Assembly (NCBI RefSeq): GCF_000308775.1
Contig: NZ_BAGJ01000098.1
Location: forward strand, 1-37,054
Origin: Nocardia testacea NBRC 100365
Lineage (GTDB): Bacteria; Actinomycetota; Actinomycetes; Mycobacteriales; Mycobacteriaceae
DNA length: 37,054 nucleotides
Direction: 5' to 3'
Part shown: in pieces, positions 25,004-33,609 of the stretch
How the letters are laid out: each line of letters begins with the position of its first letter
How positions within the stretch are numbered: the stretch's first letter is position 1
Notes under the pieces: generated by a model
What the model was told of the DNA's origin: nothing
Databases searched by the model: none
The model's input: only the letters and a program-made list of their open reading frames with translations
Position numbers and translations under genes: made by a program

Positions 25004-25540
25004 ATGGATTCCGACCTGACCACTGTGCTGCACGGGCCGCTGTTCTCCCGCCGGATTCCACTGGACCGCGATAACGCCGCCAGCCGGATCAGCGCCTACA
25101 TCTACGGCAACATCCTCGTGCTCACCGCGCTGGTCCCCGTTGTCACCGCCGAGAAACACCTCGGCATCCTCATCGTGGCCGGCACCGCCGTCTCCACCTT
25201 CCTGGCCCACAGTTTCGCCGAAACGGTCGCCCGCACCGTCCGCGAACAACACACCACCACTGTCGCCGACCGGGTCCGCGCCCTCCGCAATTCGGTCCCG
25301 ATCCTCACCTCCGCGGTCCTGCCCTGTGCCGTCCTCGCCGCCGGCTGGCCGGGCTGGCTGCAACCCCGGACCGCGCAGGTTCTCGCCGAAGTGGTCATCC
25401 TCGTGCGTATCGGCGGGATCGTCTTCGTCATCGGCAGACTCCGCGGCCGGAATCCCACCCGGGCCACCGTGATCACCGCACTGCTGCTCACCCTCGCCGG
25501 CGCCCTCATCGTGATCGTCAAGATCGCGCTGACCCATTGA
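25004..25540 (+). CDS. Small integral membrane protein
   Basis: 178 residues with about five hydrophobic helices (roughly 29-47, 50-70, 92-112, 125-147, 154-176) and a short acidic N-terminus. I do not recognise the family with certainty. The ATG at 25004 lies 10 bp after the DUF1269 stop, so the two are probably co-transcribed; the longer frame starting at 24881 overlaps DUF1269 and lacks coding character there. Confidence 0.75.
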   Translation: MDSDLTTVLHGPLFSRRIPLDRDNAASRISAYIYGNILVLTALVPVVTAEKHLGILIVAGTAVSTFLAHSFAETVARTVREQHTTTVADRVRALRNSVPILTSAVLPCAVLAAGWPGWLQPRTAQVLAEVVILVRIGGIVFVIGRLRGRNPTRATVITALLLTLAGALIVIVKIALTH

Positions 25541-25773
25541 GGCCGTCCGCACACCACCCGCCGACACAGCAGCCCATGGGCTCACCTCGGCGCTCGAGGC
25601 GGTCGCGGCGCAGCCGTCGCGCCGCCACGGATCGCGAAGTAGGCCTGCTCCTCCTGCTCGCGTCGGAATTCCGGGATCACCGCGCGCAACACCTCGGCTC
25701 CCTGGCGTCGTACTCGGCAGCGGTCACGGGGAGCGTATCGAGCGGGGCCGGTGGACACAGGCAGTCTGTAACC

Positions 25774-27690
25774 ATGAACAGCAGCGACCTCGCCCGTGTC
25801 CTTCACGAGGTTCTTCGCGCCGTCACCCGCGGCGAACCGGATGTCACCACGCTGGCGGCCTCGCTGACCGAACTGGGACTCGATACCGGCACGGTCGGCG
25901 ATATCGTCGACCACGCACGTCGCGACCGGGCCGAGGTCACCCGCCTACGGCGCCGCGAACAGGAGCTGACCGCGCTGTTCTCCAGTGCCCGCGATCTGGC
26001 CGAGGTGCGTGATATCGATGCGCTGCTGGCCAGGTTGGTGGCGCGCGCCCACGAGATGATGGGTACCGACGTGACCTATCTGTCGGAGTTCGACACCACC
26101 ACCCGCGACCTGCACGTCCGCAAGACGATGGGGGCGGTGACCACGCAATTCCAGGACCTACACGTCCCCGCCGGGACGGGACTGGCGAGCCGGATCGCCG
26201 ATACCCGGTCGGCGCAGTGGGTGCCGCGGTACAGCGAGTACGCGGGTGGCCCCCATGAGCACACCATCGATGATGCCGTCTTGGCCGAGGGGATCATCTC
26301 CATCCTCGGCGTACCCATGCTCTCCGACGGGACCGTGCTCGGCGTGCTCTTCGCGGCGACCCGGCAGGAACACCAGTTCACCCCCGAAGAGATCGCGCTG
26401 CTCTCGGCTCTGGCCGACCACGCCTCGGTGGTGTTGCAGACCGCGAACATCCTCACGCAATTACGGGAGTCGCAGGACCGCACACGCGGCGCCCTGGAGA
26501 AATTGACCGCGCACCTGGAAGCACGCGATCGGTCGAGCGCGGTCCACCAGGAACTCGTCCACGCCGTCCTGTCCGGCGGTGGCTTCACACAGGTCGCACG
26601 CACCTTGGCGGCGGCGCTGGGCCGGCGGGTGACGATCATCGACGCCGATTCCTTCTCGCTCGCCACCTCCGCGGCCGCGGACCAGGAGCATACGGCGGTG
26701 AGTCTGTCCCCGCAGGTGCGTGCCGCGATCTCGCTGAGTCGTGCGAGCGGGCATTGCCGGACCGTCGCGAACAACAGATCGGTCGAGGCGGTCGCCGCCG
26801 TCACCGCCGGCGAACTCCACTTCGGGGCCCTGCTGCTCAGCCCGGGCAGCGTGGAACTGGGTCCGGTGGAGCGACGCACGATCGAACGGGCGGCTCAGGT
26901 CGCCGCCCTGCTGGCCCTGCAACAGCGGGCGGTCACCGACGCATACCGCCGTGAGCGCGGCGAACTCATCGCCGACCTGCTGCATTCCTCACCGGAGCGA
27001 CGTCGCGGTATGGACCAGCGGGCGCGCAACCACCGCCTGACGTTGTCCGAACTGCGTACGCTGCTCATCGTCGATGTGCCGCCGGCCCGGCGGACCGGGG
27101 CCGAACGCGCCGCCGCGGGTTTCCTCGGCCGCGGCGGGCTGGTGGGTGAGCACGCCGCCACCATCACGGTCATCGGATCGGCTGTCGATCCGATGGCCTT
27201 GGCGAACGATCTGCGCAGGCATCTCATCGGCGCACTCGGGGCCCCGGTGCTGGTCGTGGCGCCACCGCGGGCCGCCACGCCCGACGAACTTCCCGATCTG
27301 TTCCGCACCGCGCAACAGACAGTGCGCCTGCTGACCGGGCTGGGTATCGACGACCGCGCGGTCGCCACCGACGCCTACGCCCCATACACCGTCCTGTTCG
27401 GCGCCAACCCGCAAGCCCTGCAGTCCTTCCTCGATCTCACCATCGGGCCGGTCGTCGACTACGACGCCCGGCACGGCACCGATCTGCTCACCACACTGCG
27501 CACCTTCGTGCGGCATGAGGCGAGCCCGACGAAGACTGCGCGAGCGCTGAACTATCACCCCAACACGATCCTGCAGCGACTCGACCGCCTCAAAGCTCTG
27601 CTCGGAGCGGATTGGCGTCAGGACGAACACCTGTTCCGTATCTCGCTCGCCACTCGGCTGGACGAGTTGCGTTCGGTATCCCGCCCATGA
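25774..27690 (+). CDS. GAF-domain PucR/CdaR-type transcriptional regulator
   Basis: 638 residues. A coiled stretch at about 45-75 leads into a GAF sensor domain (80-225, with VTYLSEFDTTTRDL and ILGVPMLSDGTVLGVLFAA). A central GGDEF-like region follows, then a C-terminal PucR-type helix-turn-helix (about 570-635: TFVRHEASPTKTARALNYHPNTILQRLDRLKALL). Such proteins usually activate a neighbouring catabolic operon in response to a small molecule. It is immediately upstream of the HMG-CoA reductase operon, from which it is separated by three palindromes, so it is the likely regulator. The ATG at 25774 fits the domain start; upstream in-frame sequence (from 25537) looks non-coding. No ribosome site is visible. 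Confidence 0.85.
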   Translation: MNSSDLARVLHEVLRAVTRGEPDVTTLAASLTELGLDTGTVGDIVDHARRDRAEVTRLRRREQELTALFSSARDLAEVRDIDALLARLVARAHEMMGTDVTYLSEFDTTTRDLHVRKTMGAVTTQFQDLHVPAGTGLASRIADTRSAQWVPRYSEYAGGPHEHTIDDAVLAEGIISILGVPMLSDGTVLGVLFAATRQEHQFTPEEIALLSALADHASVVLQTANILTQLRESQDRTRGALEKLTAHLEARDRSSAVHQELVHAVLSGGGFTQVARTLAAALGRRVTIIDADSFSLATSAAADQEHTAVSLSPQVRAAISLSRASGHCRTVANNRSVEAVAAVTAGELHFGALLLSPGSVELGPVERRTIERAAQVAALLALQQRAVTDAYRRERGELIADLLHSSPERRRGMDQRARNHRLTLSELRTLLIVDVPPARRTGAERAAAGFLGRGGLVGEHAATITVIGSAVDPMALANDLRRHLIGALGAPVLVVAPPRAATPDELPDLFRTAQQTVRLLTGLGIDDRAVATDAYAPYTVLFGANPQALQSFLDLTIGPVVDYDARHGTDLLTTLRTFVRHEASPTKTARALNYHPNTILQRLDRLKALLGADWRQDEHLFRISLATRLDELRSVSRP

Positions 27691-27699
27691 ACAGAAAAA

Positions 27700-27746
27700 T
27701 GTGGTCCCACCACACTGAAACCGCGGTTTCATGTGGTCACCTCACA
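27700..27746. promoter_or_regulatory. Three-palindrome operator cluster before the mevalonate operon
   Basis: TGTGGTCCCACCACA (27700-27714) and TGTGGTCACCTCACA (27732-27746) are two copies of one imperfect palindrome spaced 32 bp, three helical turns, on the same face. The perfect 14-bp palindrome GAAACCGCGGTTTC (27717-27730) lies exactly between. They begin 10 bp after the PucR-type gene stop and end about 95 bp before the HMG-CoA reductase start. Confidence 0.68.
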
Positions 27747-27839
27747 TGTCGCGGGTTACAGCCGGCTCGTACCGTCGGACCCGGCAAATGTTCATCGGGG
27801 TCGCGGATACCGCGCCCCCGCGATGTGGAGGGCGGCGCG

Positions 27840-29114
27840 GTGACCGTGAACAGCAGGATTCCGGGGTTCAAGGACTCCTCCGTCGAGCAACGCCGCTCGG
27901 TGGTCTCCGAGCGGACCGGAGTAGCTGTCGCGGAGCTGGACGTTCTCGACCCCGCGCACGGCCTGGACACCGAGCATGCCGATCACATGATCGAGAATGT
28001 GATCGGGGTGCTGGGTATCCCGGTCGGCATCGCCACGAACTTCCGGATCAACGGCCGAGATCATCTGGTCCCCATGGCCACCGAGGAGCCGTCGGTCGTG
28101 GCCGCGGCGAGCAATGCCGCGCGTATGGCCCGCGAGCGAGGCGGATTCTTCACCTCCGGCACCGGTCCGGTGATGCAGGCGCAGATCCAGTTGCTGGACC
28201 TGCCCGATCCCGAGGCCGCGCGCCTGCGCATTCTGGAACACCGCTCGGCCGTCGTGGACCTCGCCAACGAGCAGGACCCGACGCTGGTCCGGTTCGGCGG
28301 CGGCGCGACGGACCTACAGGTGCGCCTGGTGCCGACGCGAACCGGCACGCATGTCGTCGCGCATCTGGTGGTCGATGTGCGCGATGCGATGGGAGCCAAT
28401 GCGGTCAACACCATGGCCGAGGCCATCGCGCCCCGGCTCGCGGCCATCACCGGCGGGCGGCCCCTGCTCCGCATCCTCACCAATATGGCCGACCGGCGAA
28501 TCGTGCGGGCCCGCGCCGTCTTCGACCGTGACCTGCTGGGCGGAGAGCAGGTCGTCGACGATATCGTGCACGCCTCCGCGCTCGCCGAAGCCGACCCCTA
28601 CCGTGCCGCCACACACAACAAGGGCATCATGAACGGCATCACCGCCGCGGTACTGGCCTCCGGCAACGACACCCGCGCCGTCGAAGCGGGCTGTCACTCC
28701 CACGCCGTCGGTCCCGATGGGCGGTACACGGCTCTTTCGCACTTCGAGAAGACCGCCGACGGACACCTGTCCGGCACGCTGGAGGTGCCGATGGCGGTGG
28801 GTCTGGTGGGTGGAGCCACCAAGGCCCATCCCGTCGCGCGGGCAGCGATCAAAATCCTCGGCGTGGAGTCGGCCACCGAACTCGCCGAGGTCGTGGTCGC
28901 GGTGGGACTGGCCCAGAATCTCGCCGCCTGCCGCGCCCTCGCGGCCGAAGGCATCCAGCGAGGCCATATGAGCCTGCACGCCCGTACCGTCGCGGTCACC
29001 GCCGGAGCGCGGACCGCGGAACTCGACACGGTCGTCGCGCAGCTCATCCAGGACCGGAACATTCGCGTCGAGCACGCCGAAAGGGTGCTCGCCGACCTGC
29101 GGAATCGAAGCTGA
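27840..29114 (+). CDS. mvaA: Hydroxymethylglutaryl-CoA reductase, degradative (class II)
   Basis: Converts mevalonate and CoA to HMG-CoA with NAD+ in the catabolic direction. 424 residues, like the class II enzyme of Pseudomonas mevalonii (428). The catalytic residues are present: E83 (TEEPSV), K261 (HNKGIMNG), D277 (SGNDTRA) and H376 (RGHMSLH), with ENVIGVLGIPVG and MAVGLVGGATKAHP as class II landmarks. The GTG at 27840 has GGAGGG upstream; a second GTG two codons on is possible. It ends one base before the HMG-CoA lyase gene. The pair, plus membrane proteins downstream, indicates mevalonate breakdown rather than isoprenoid synthesis; no mevalonate kinase or decarboxylase is nearby. Confidence 0.95.
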   Translation: MTVNSRIPGFKDSSVEQRRSVVSERTGVAVAELDVLDPAHGLDTEHADHMIENVIGVLGIPVGIATNFRINGRDHLVPMATEEPSVVAAASNAARMARERGGFFTSGTGPVMQAQIQLLDLPDPEAARLRILEHRSAVVDLANEQDPTLVRFGGGATDLQVRLVPTRTGTHVVAHLVVDVRDAMGANAVNTMAEAIAPRLAAITGGRPLLRILTNMADRRIVRARAVFDRDLLGGEQVVDDIVHASALAEADPYRAATHNKGIMNGITAAVLASGNDTRAVEAGCHSHAVGPDGRYTALSHFEKTADGHLSGTLEVPMAVGLVGGATKAHPVARAAIKILGVESATELAEVVVAVGLAQNLAACRALAAEGIQRGHMSLHARTVAVTAGARTAELDTVVAQLIQDRNIRVEHAERVLADLRNRS

Positions 29115-29115
29115 G

Positions 29116-30078
29116 GTGGCGCCGGACACCGAGGCCGTCCGCCGGCCCGCACCGCATGTCCACCGCAGGCCGGGTCTGCCGGCCGCGGTCCGGGTGTACG
29201 AAGTCGGCCCCCGCGACGGTCTCCAGGCAGAAGCCACTGTGGTGCCGACACCGGCCAAAGCCGAATTCTGCCGGCGGCTCGCCGCCGCGGGGGTGTCGGC
29301 GCTCGAGCTCACGAGCTTCGTCTCACCCCGATGGATCCCACAGCTGTCCGATGCCGAGCAGCTGCTGGCCACCTTGGACCTGCCCGGCGATATCCGCCGG
29401 GTGGTGCTGGCACCGAACCGCCGCGGGCTCGACAGGGCGTTGGCCGCAGGCGCCACGGAACTCGCCGTATTCGTGAGCGCGACCGAGACCTTCGCGGGCA
29501 AGAACCTGCACACCACCGTCGACGGCGCGATCGAATCCGCACGCCCCGTAGTGCACGGTGCCGGAGCACAGGGGCTTGCCACGCGCGGATACATCTCGAT
29601 GTGTTTCGGGGACCCCTGGGAGGGCGCGGTGGATACCTCGGCCGTCGCCGATATCGCCGAACGACTCCTCGACATGGGAGTGGCCTCGATCTCGCTGGGC
29701 GACACCATCGGGGTCGCCACGCCCGGACACGTCCTCGACCTACTGGAAGCCCTGTTCGACCGCGGTATCCGCCCGGAGATCACGGCGATGCATTTCCACG
29801 ACACCTACGGCCAGGCGCTCGCGAACGTCTATGCCGCTCTGAGCGCCGGGATCACCGAGTTCGACAGCGCCGCCGGCGGCCTGGGTCGCTGCCCGTATGC
29901 CGCCGGAGCCACCGGAAATCTCGCCACCGAGGACCTGGTGTGGATGCTGCACGGCCTCGGTATCACCACCGGTATCGGTCTGGACGCGCTCATCGCGACT
30001 TCCCGGTGGATGTCGACCGTCATCGGTCGGCCCAGCCCTTCGCGAGTGGTCCGCGCCCTCACCGCCTCGACATCCTGA
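29116..30078 (+). CDS. mvaB: Hydroxymethylglutaryl-CoA lyase
   Basis: Splits HMG-CoA into acetyl-CoA and acetoacetate. 320 residues, DRE-TIM barrel. R33 and D34 (VGPRDGLQ), the metal site H226/H228 (MHFHDTYGQ) and the catalytic cysteine C259 in the flexible loop GLGRCPYAAGATGN are all present. The GTG at 29116 follows the reductase stop by one base, so the two enzymes are coupled. The first 24 residues precede the barrel and are not conserved. Together with the reductase it turns mevalonate into two central metabolites. Confidence 0.95.
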   Translation: MAPDTEAVRRPAPHVHRRPGLPAAVRVYEVGPRDGLQAEATVVPTPAKAEFCRRLAAAGVSALELTSFVSPRWIPQLSDAEQLLATLDLPGDIRRVVLAPNRRGLDRALAAGATELAVFVSATETFAGKNLHTTVDGAIESARPVVHGAGAQGLATRGYISMCFGDPWEGAVDTSAVADIAERLLDMGVASISLGDTIGVATPGHVLDLLEALFDRGIRPEITAMHFHDTYGQALANVYAALSAGITEFDSAAGGLGRCPYAAGATGNLATEDLVWMLHGLGITTGIGLDALIATSRWMSTVIGRPSPSRVVRALTASTS

Positions 30079-30112
30079 CCTGCCCGACCCCCTCGACGCC
30101 GACGGAGTACCC

Positions 30113-30604
30113 ATGCCCACCCAACCCCCGCCGACCGCGGCACCGACACCGGTCGACCCGCCCACCGCAGAGCCGGCCCCCGGCGGCGAACATCCGCAGT
30201 ACCTGGAGGTATGGGGTGATACCGTCGTCGGTCGTCACCTGGCCGTATCCGTGGTCATCGGCGTCGGCGTGAGCCTGTCCGCACTGCTGCTGGCGGACCG
30301 GGCATTCTCTTCGTTCGTGGCGAACGACTCGCTCGCCGACGCCTACGCTCTCCTCGTGGGGATCGCCGGATGTGTGATCGCCGGTCTGATCTGCGGGCGT
30401 CTCTTCCGTCCGAAACGGATCGTGGTCACCGAGGTATCCGAAGACGCGGCCGTCGGCGAGGTCATCGCCGCACTGCGCGAGGAACGACAGGGGCTGGGCT
30501 CGCTCGACGATCTGCCCGCGCACACCCGGCGCGAACTCGACGAACTCGGGTTGAGCCGGCGGTTCACCGAAGCCGAACACTCCACCACCGGGACAGTGTC
30601 ATGA
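30113..30604 (+). CDS. Small two-helix membrane protein, putative transporter partner
   Basis: 163 residues. A Pro-rich N-terminus (about 1-30) is followed by two membrane helices (about 43-65 and 75-100) and an acidic cytosolic tail with a helical segment (VGEVIAALREERQGLG). I do not recognise a named family. The ATG at 30113 has GGAG upstream, and its stop overlaps the start of the large transporter (ATGA), a strong sign of a functional pair. By position it could play the part of TctB in tripartite tricarboxylate transporters, but it has two helices rather than four. Confidence 0.8.
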   Translation: MPTQPPPTAAPTPVDPPTAEPAPGGEHPQYLEVWGDTVVGRHLAVSVVIGVGVSLSALLLADRAFSSFVANDSLADAYALLVGIAGCVIAGLICGRLFRPKRIVVTEVSEDAAVGEVIAALREERQGLGSLDDLPAHTRRELDELGLSRRFTEAEHSTTGTVS

Positions 30605-31980
30605 GTTCGATCCTCACCAGCGATATCGCGCTGGCCATCATGCTCGCCGTGGTGGGCGCCATCGTCTTCTCGTTGATCGGCATGGTCTCGGGTACCGACG
30701 AAACCGCGACCATCGCCCCGCTGACCCTGCTGGTGATTCTGCTCGGCGCTCCCCCGGCAGGCGTGTTCACATTCTTCCTCGCCGGAGCCGTGGCCAAACA
30801 TATGACGCACGCGGCGCCGACCACACTCCTCGGCATACCCGGGGACACGATGGCGGTTCCGCTCATGCGCGAAGCGCGGATGCTGCGCGCGTTGGGCGTA
30901 CCCCATATTGCGCTCCGCAAAGCGATCTCCGCGGCCCTCATCGCCGCTGTGATAGCGGTCCCCGCCGCCGTACTGTTCGCCGTGCTGCTGGCCCCGGTCG
31001 CCGACACGGTGCAGTCCGCCGCGCCGTGGTTGTTCTTGCTGGCCGCCATCGGCATCGCCTACGCGTCGCCCGGGAAATGGGCGGGCGTGCTCGCGCTCGT
31101 ACCGTTCGTGGTCCTCATCCTCGGTCTCAAACAGCTCACGGCGTCCTACGATGTCGCGCTCAACATCAGTTACTTCCTCGGCATCGCCGTCGGACCGCTG
31201 ATCGCCGACCTCTTCTTGTCCCTGGGACCCCAGGGTCGTGCCGAGATGGCGCGCAAGGAGCCGGCGACAGTATGGCTCGCACCCGATGTCAAGACCTGGA
31301 AGGGCTACTTTCCCAATCCCTTCCGGATCCTCGACCGTGGACAGACCGGCTATGTCGCGGCCACCGCCACCGTTTCCAGCGCCACTTTCGTTTTCAGCCC
31401 GGTCGCCATGACGGTCCTGATGGGTGAAGTGGTCGGGAGCCGCATCAAACACGGCTACCGCCGGCTCACTTCGGTGATCGCCGCCCGCAACGGCACGACC
31501 GAATCCACCTATATCGCCGAAGCCCTGATCCCCCTCATCGCCTTCGGACTGCCGCTGAGTCCGGTCGCCGCCGGGCCCGCCGCCCCCCTGTTCAACGCGC
31601 CACCGGTTTTCACCACCGCCGACGGCAACGGCAATATCGACAACCTGTCCACCGCGCTCACCAGCACCGAATTCCTATTCTACGGACTCGCTGCCGTCGC
31701 GGTGGCCGGCCTCATCGCCTACCCCTTCGCGATGAACTTCGCCCATCGGGCCGCGACCGTCGTCGTGCGGTTCGTAAGCCACGAAGCCATCATCGCCGCC
31801 TTCGCCGGACTCGTCGTGGTGATCAGCGTGTGGGAGGGCGGGATTCTGGGACTCGCCGTCACACTCACGGTCGGTCTCGTGGGCGGCCTGCTGTGCCGGT
31901 TCTTCAAGATCCACGCCGGAGTGTTGTTCATGGGTTACTACGTCGCGGTACTGACGATCCCCGCGGTCCTCGCTCTCTGA
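30601..31980 (+). CDS. Large membrane transporter distantly resembling TctA, putative mevalonate permease
   Basis: 459 residues with about 11-12 membrane helices. The segment ILLGAPPAGVFTFFLAGA followed by PTTLLGIPGDTMAVPLM recalls the TctA signature (Gly-rich helix, then LLNIPG), and a second, similar half begins near LTSVIAARNGTTESTYIAEAL. The protein therefore looks like a distant TctA/DUF112 relative. Coupled by ATGA overlap to the two-helix protein and placed last in the operon with HMG-CoA reductase and lyase, it is best explained as the uptake system for mevalonate or mevalonolactone. Substrate is inferred from context only; no periplasmic binding protein gene is in the operon. Confidence 0.8.
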   Translation: MSSILTSDIALAIMLAVVGAIVFSLIGMVSGTDETATIAPLTLLVILLGAPPAGVFTFFLAGAVAKHMTHAAPTTLLGIPGDTMAVPLMREARMLRALGVPHIALRKAISAALIAAVIAVPAAVLFAVLLAPVADTVQSAAPWLFLLAAIGIAYASPGKWAGVLALVPFVVLILGLKQLTASYDVALNISYFLGIAVGPLIADLFLSLGPQGRAEMARKEPATVWLAPDVKTWKGYFPNPFRILDRGQTGYVAATATVSSATFVFSPVAMTVLMGEVVGSRIKHGYRRLTSVIAARNGTTESTYIAEALIPLIAFGLPLSPVAAGPAAPLFNAPPVFTTADGNGNIDNLSTALTSTEFLFYGLAAVAVAGLIAYPFAMNFAHRAATVVVRFVSHEAIIAAFAGLVVVISVWEGGILGLAVTLTVGLVGGLLCRFFKIHAGVLFMGYYVAVLTIPAVLAL

Positions 31981-32007
31981 GCGAGCACCGACCCTCTCCG
32001 GGACATA

Positions 32008-32044
32008 TGGGCCCGCCGCCACCGGCCAGGTGGTGGCGGGCCCA
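32008..32044 (+). terminator. Hairpin terminator after the mevalonate operon
   Basis: 16-bp inverted repeat with one G-T pair (arms 32008-32023 and 32029-32044, loop GGCCA), 27 bp after the transporter stop. Confidence 0.72.
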
Positions 32045-32130
32045 CGTGATCAAGTGCTCTGCCCTGGATGTGGCCGCCGGTTTCGCGCCGTTGCCACTCA
32101 GCGGACCGTCGGCCGGTTGCCGGGACGCAC

Positions 32131-32149
32131 GCAAAGGGTTTCCCTTTGC
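32131..32149. promoter_or_regulatory. Operator-like palindrome before the second hisD-like gene
   Basis: GCAAAGGG-TTT-CCCTTTGC, a perfect 8-bp inverted repeat, ends 21 bp before the -35 box at 32171. Unlike the neighbouring GC-rich DNA, it looks like a protein-binding site. Confidence 0.6.
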
Positions 32150-32170
32150 ATCGCGGAGGATCGCGACGGG

Positions 32171-32199
32171 TTGTCCATTGTTCAGGCCCGCCATACCGT
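32171..32199 (+). promoter_or_regulatory. Leaderless promoter of the second hisD-like gene
   Basis: TTGTCC (32171-32176), 17 bp spacer, TACCGT (32194-32199), 6 nt, ATG at 32206. Good spacing and no ribosome site indicate a leaderless transcript. Confidence 0.6.
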
Positions 32200-32205
32200 C
32201 GAATT

Positions 32206-33534
32206 ATGAAGTTCACCCCCGCCCGCCTCGCCGAACTCGAAGGCTCCTTCCAGATCCTCAAGCGCCCCGCGCTGGACCGCCCGGCCGCCCAGCGCGACCC
32301 ATCGGTCATCGCCACCGTCTCGGAGATGCTCTCCACGATCGAGCAGGGCGGCCTCGACGCGGTGCTGTCCTATGCCCGCGATCTCGACGGGTTCACGTCC
32401 GGTCAGGTCGAACTGGGCGCGGCGGAGCTGGCGCGGTCGGGGGATTCGCTGTCACCCGAACTACGGGCGGCACTGGAACTGGGCCACGAACGGACCAGCG
32501 CGTTCGCCCGGGAGACCCGTTCGCATCTGGTCGATTTCGAGACCCGCCCGGCGCCCGGCCTGACCACCGGAGTTCGCTATGTACCGATCTCGCGGGTGGG
32601 CGCCTACGTGCCGGCCGGTCGTTTCCCGCTGCTCGCCGGGGCGTTCATGACCGTCGGCGTCGCCAAGGTGGCCGGGGTCCCGACCGTGCTCGCCTGCACT
32701 CCCCCGCGTCGCGACGGCACCGCCGACCCCGCCGTGCTCTACTCCTGCCATCTCTCCGGCGCCGACCGCGTCTACGTGCTCGGCGGTGTCCAGGCGCTGG
32801 CCGCCATGGCGTTCGGCCTGCTCGGGGAGCCATCGGTCGATATGCTCGTCGGCGCCGGCAACGCCTATGTGGCCGAGGCCAAACGACAGCTCTTCGGCAC
32901 GGTCGCCATCGACCTGCCGGCCGGCCCGTCGGAGGTCGCGGTGATCGCCGACGAAACCGCCGATCCGGCCACGGTCGCCGCCGATCTCCTCGGCCAGGCC
33001 GAACACGGCACCGAATCACCCGCCGCCCTGGTCACCACCTCGCGGCAACTGGGCGAAGCGGTGATCGCCGAAGCCGACCGGCAGCTGGAGACCCTGAAGA
33101 CGCGCGATATCGCCGGACCGGCCTGGCGCGACTACGGCTCGGTGACCTGGGCCAAGGACGCCGCGACCGCCGCTGCCCTGATGGACGATCTGGCGCCGGA
33201 ACATTTGGAGATCCAGACTGCCGACGACGAGTACTACCACAACACCCTGCACAACTACGGTTCGATCTTCCTGGGCCGCTGGAGTACGGTGGCGTACTCC
33301 GACAAGGGCATGGCGGGCACCAACCACGTGCTACCGACCGCCGGTGGCGCCAAACACAGTGCGGGGCTCTCGGTCTCCCGCTTCCTCAAGCCGCTGACCT
33401 ACCAGCGCGTGGAACGGTCGGCCACTCCCGAGACGGCCGGTGCCGTCGAAACCATCTCACGGTACGAAGGGATGGCCGCGCACGAGGCGACGGCGACCAT
33501 CCGCCTCGACGCCTACCGGACCGACGAGGCCTGA
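32206..33534 (+). CDS. Histidinol-dehydrogenase-family enzyme 2
   Basis: 442 residues, NAD/zinc-dependent HisD-type oxidoreductase. The zinc ligands Q264, H267, D366 and H426 and catalytic pair E332/H333 (APEHLE) are all present, with GTNHVLPT and RFLKPLTYQRVE as in HisD and HpsN enzymes. The C-terminal MAAHEATATIRLD keeps the last zinc histidine in a position like biosynthetic HisD. It stands alone with its own regulated promoter and terminator, far from any his gene, and is a clear homologue of the enzyme at 10227. Whether it makes histidine or oxidises another amino or hydroxy alcohol cannot be decided here; an annotation as hisD would be a guess. Confidence 0.85.
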   Translation: MKFTPARLAELEGSFQILKRPALDRPAAQRDPSVIATVSEMLSTIEQGGLDAVLSYARDLDGFTSGQVELGAAELARSGDSLSPELRAALELGHERTSAFARETRSHLVDFETRPAPGLTTGVRYVPISRVGAYVPAGRFPLLAGAFMTVGVAKVAGVPTVLACTPPRRDGTADPAVLYSCHLSGADRVYVLGGVQALAAMAFGLLGEPSVDMLVGAGNAYVAEAKRQLFGTVAIDLPAGPSEVAVIADETADPATVAADLLGQAEHGTESPAALVTTSRQLGEAVIAEADRQLETLKTRDIAGPAWRDYGSVTWAKDAATAAALMDDLAPEHLEIQTADDEYYHNTLHNYGSIFLGRWSTVAYSDKGMAGTNHVLPTAGGAKHSAGLSVSRFLKPLTYQRVERSATPETAGAVETISRYEGMAAHEATATIRLDAYRTDEA

Positions 33535-33579
33535 GAGACGTCCAGGCGGCCCATCAGCCCGTCCGGGCCATACCGGAAA

Positions 33580-33609
33580 TGGCCCCACCCGGATCCCGCG
33601 GTGGGGCCA
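33580..33609 (+). terminator. Hairpin terminator after the second hisD-like gene
   Basis: TGGCCCCACC and GGTGGGGCCA form a perfect 10-bp stem with a 10-nt loop, 46 bp after the stop. Confidence 0.65.

Noticed and set aside
28314..29804. 496-codon minus-strand frame antisense to HMG-CoA reductase and lyase
   Set aside because: Both sense genes carry complete catalytic motifs; the antisense translation is Ser/Arg-rich noise.
30601..31980. Calling the large transporter a standard TctA citrate carrier
   Set aside because: Similarity is limited to short motifs, TctC is missing and the partner is not TctB-like; the operon points to mevalonate.
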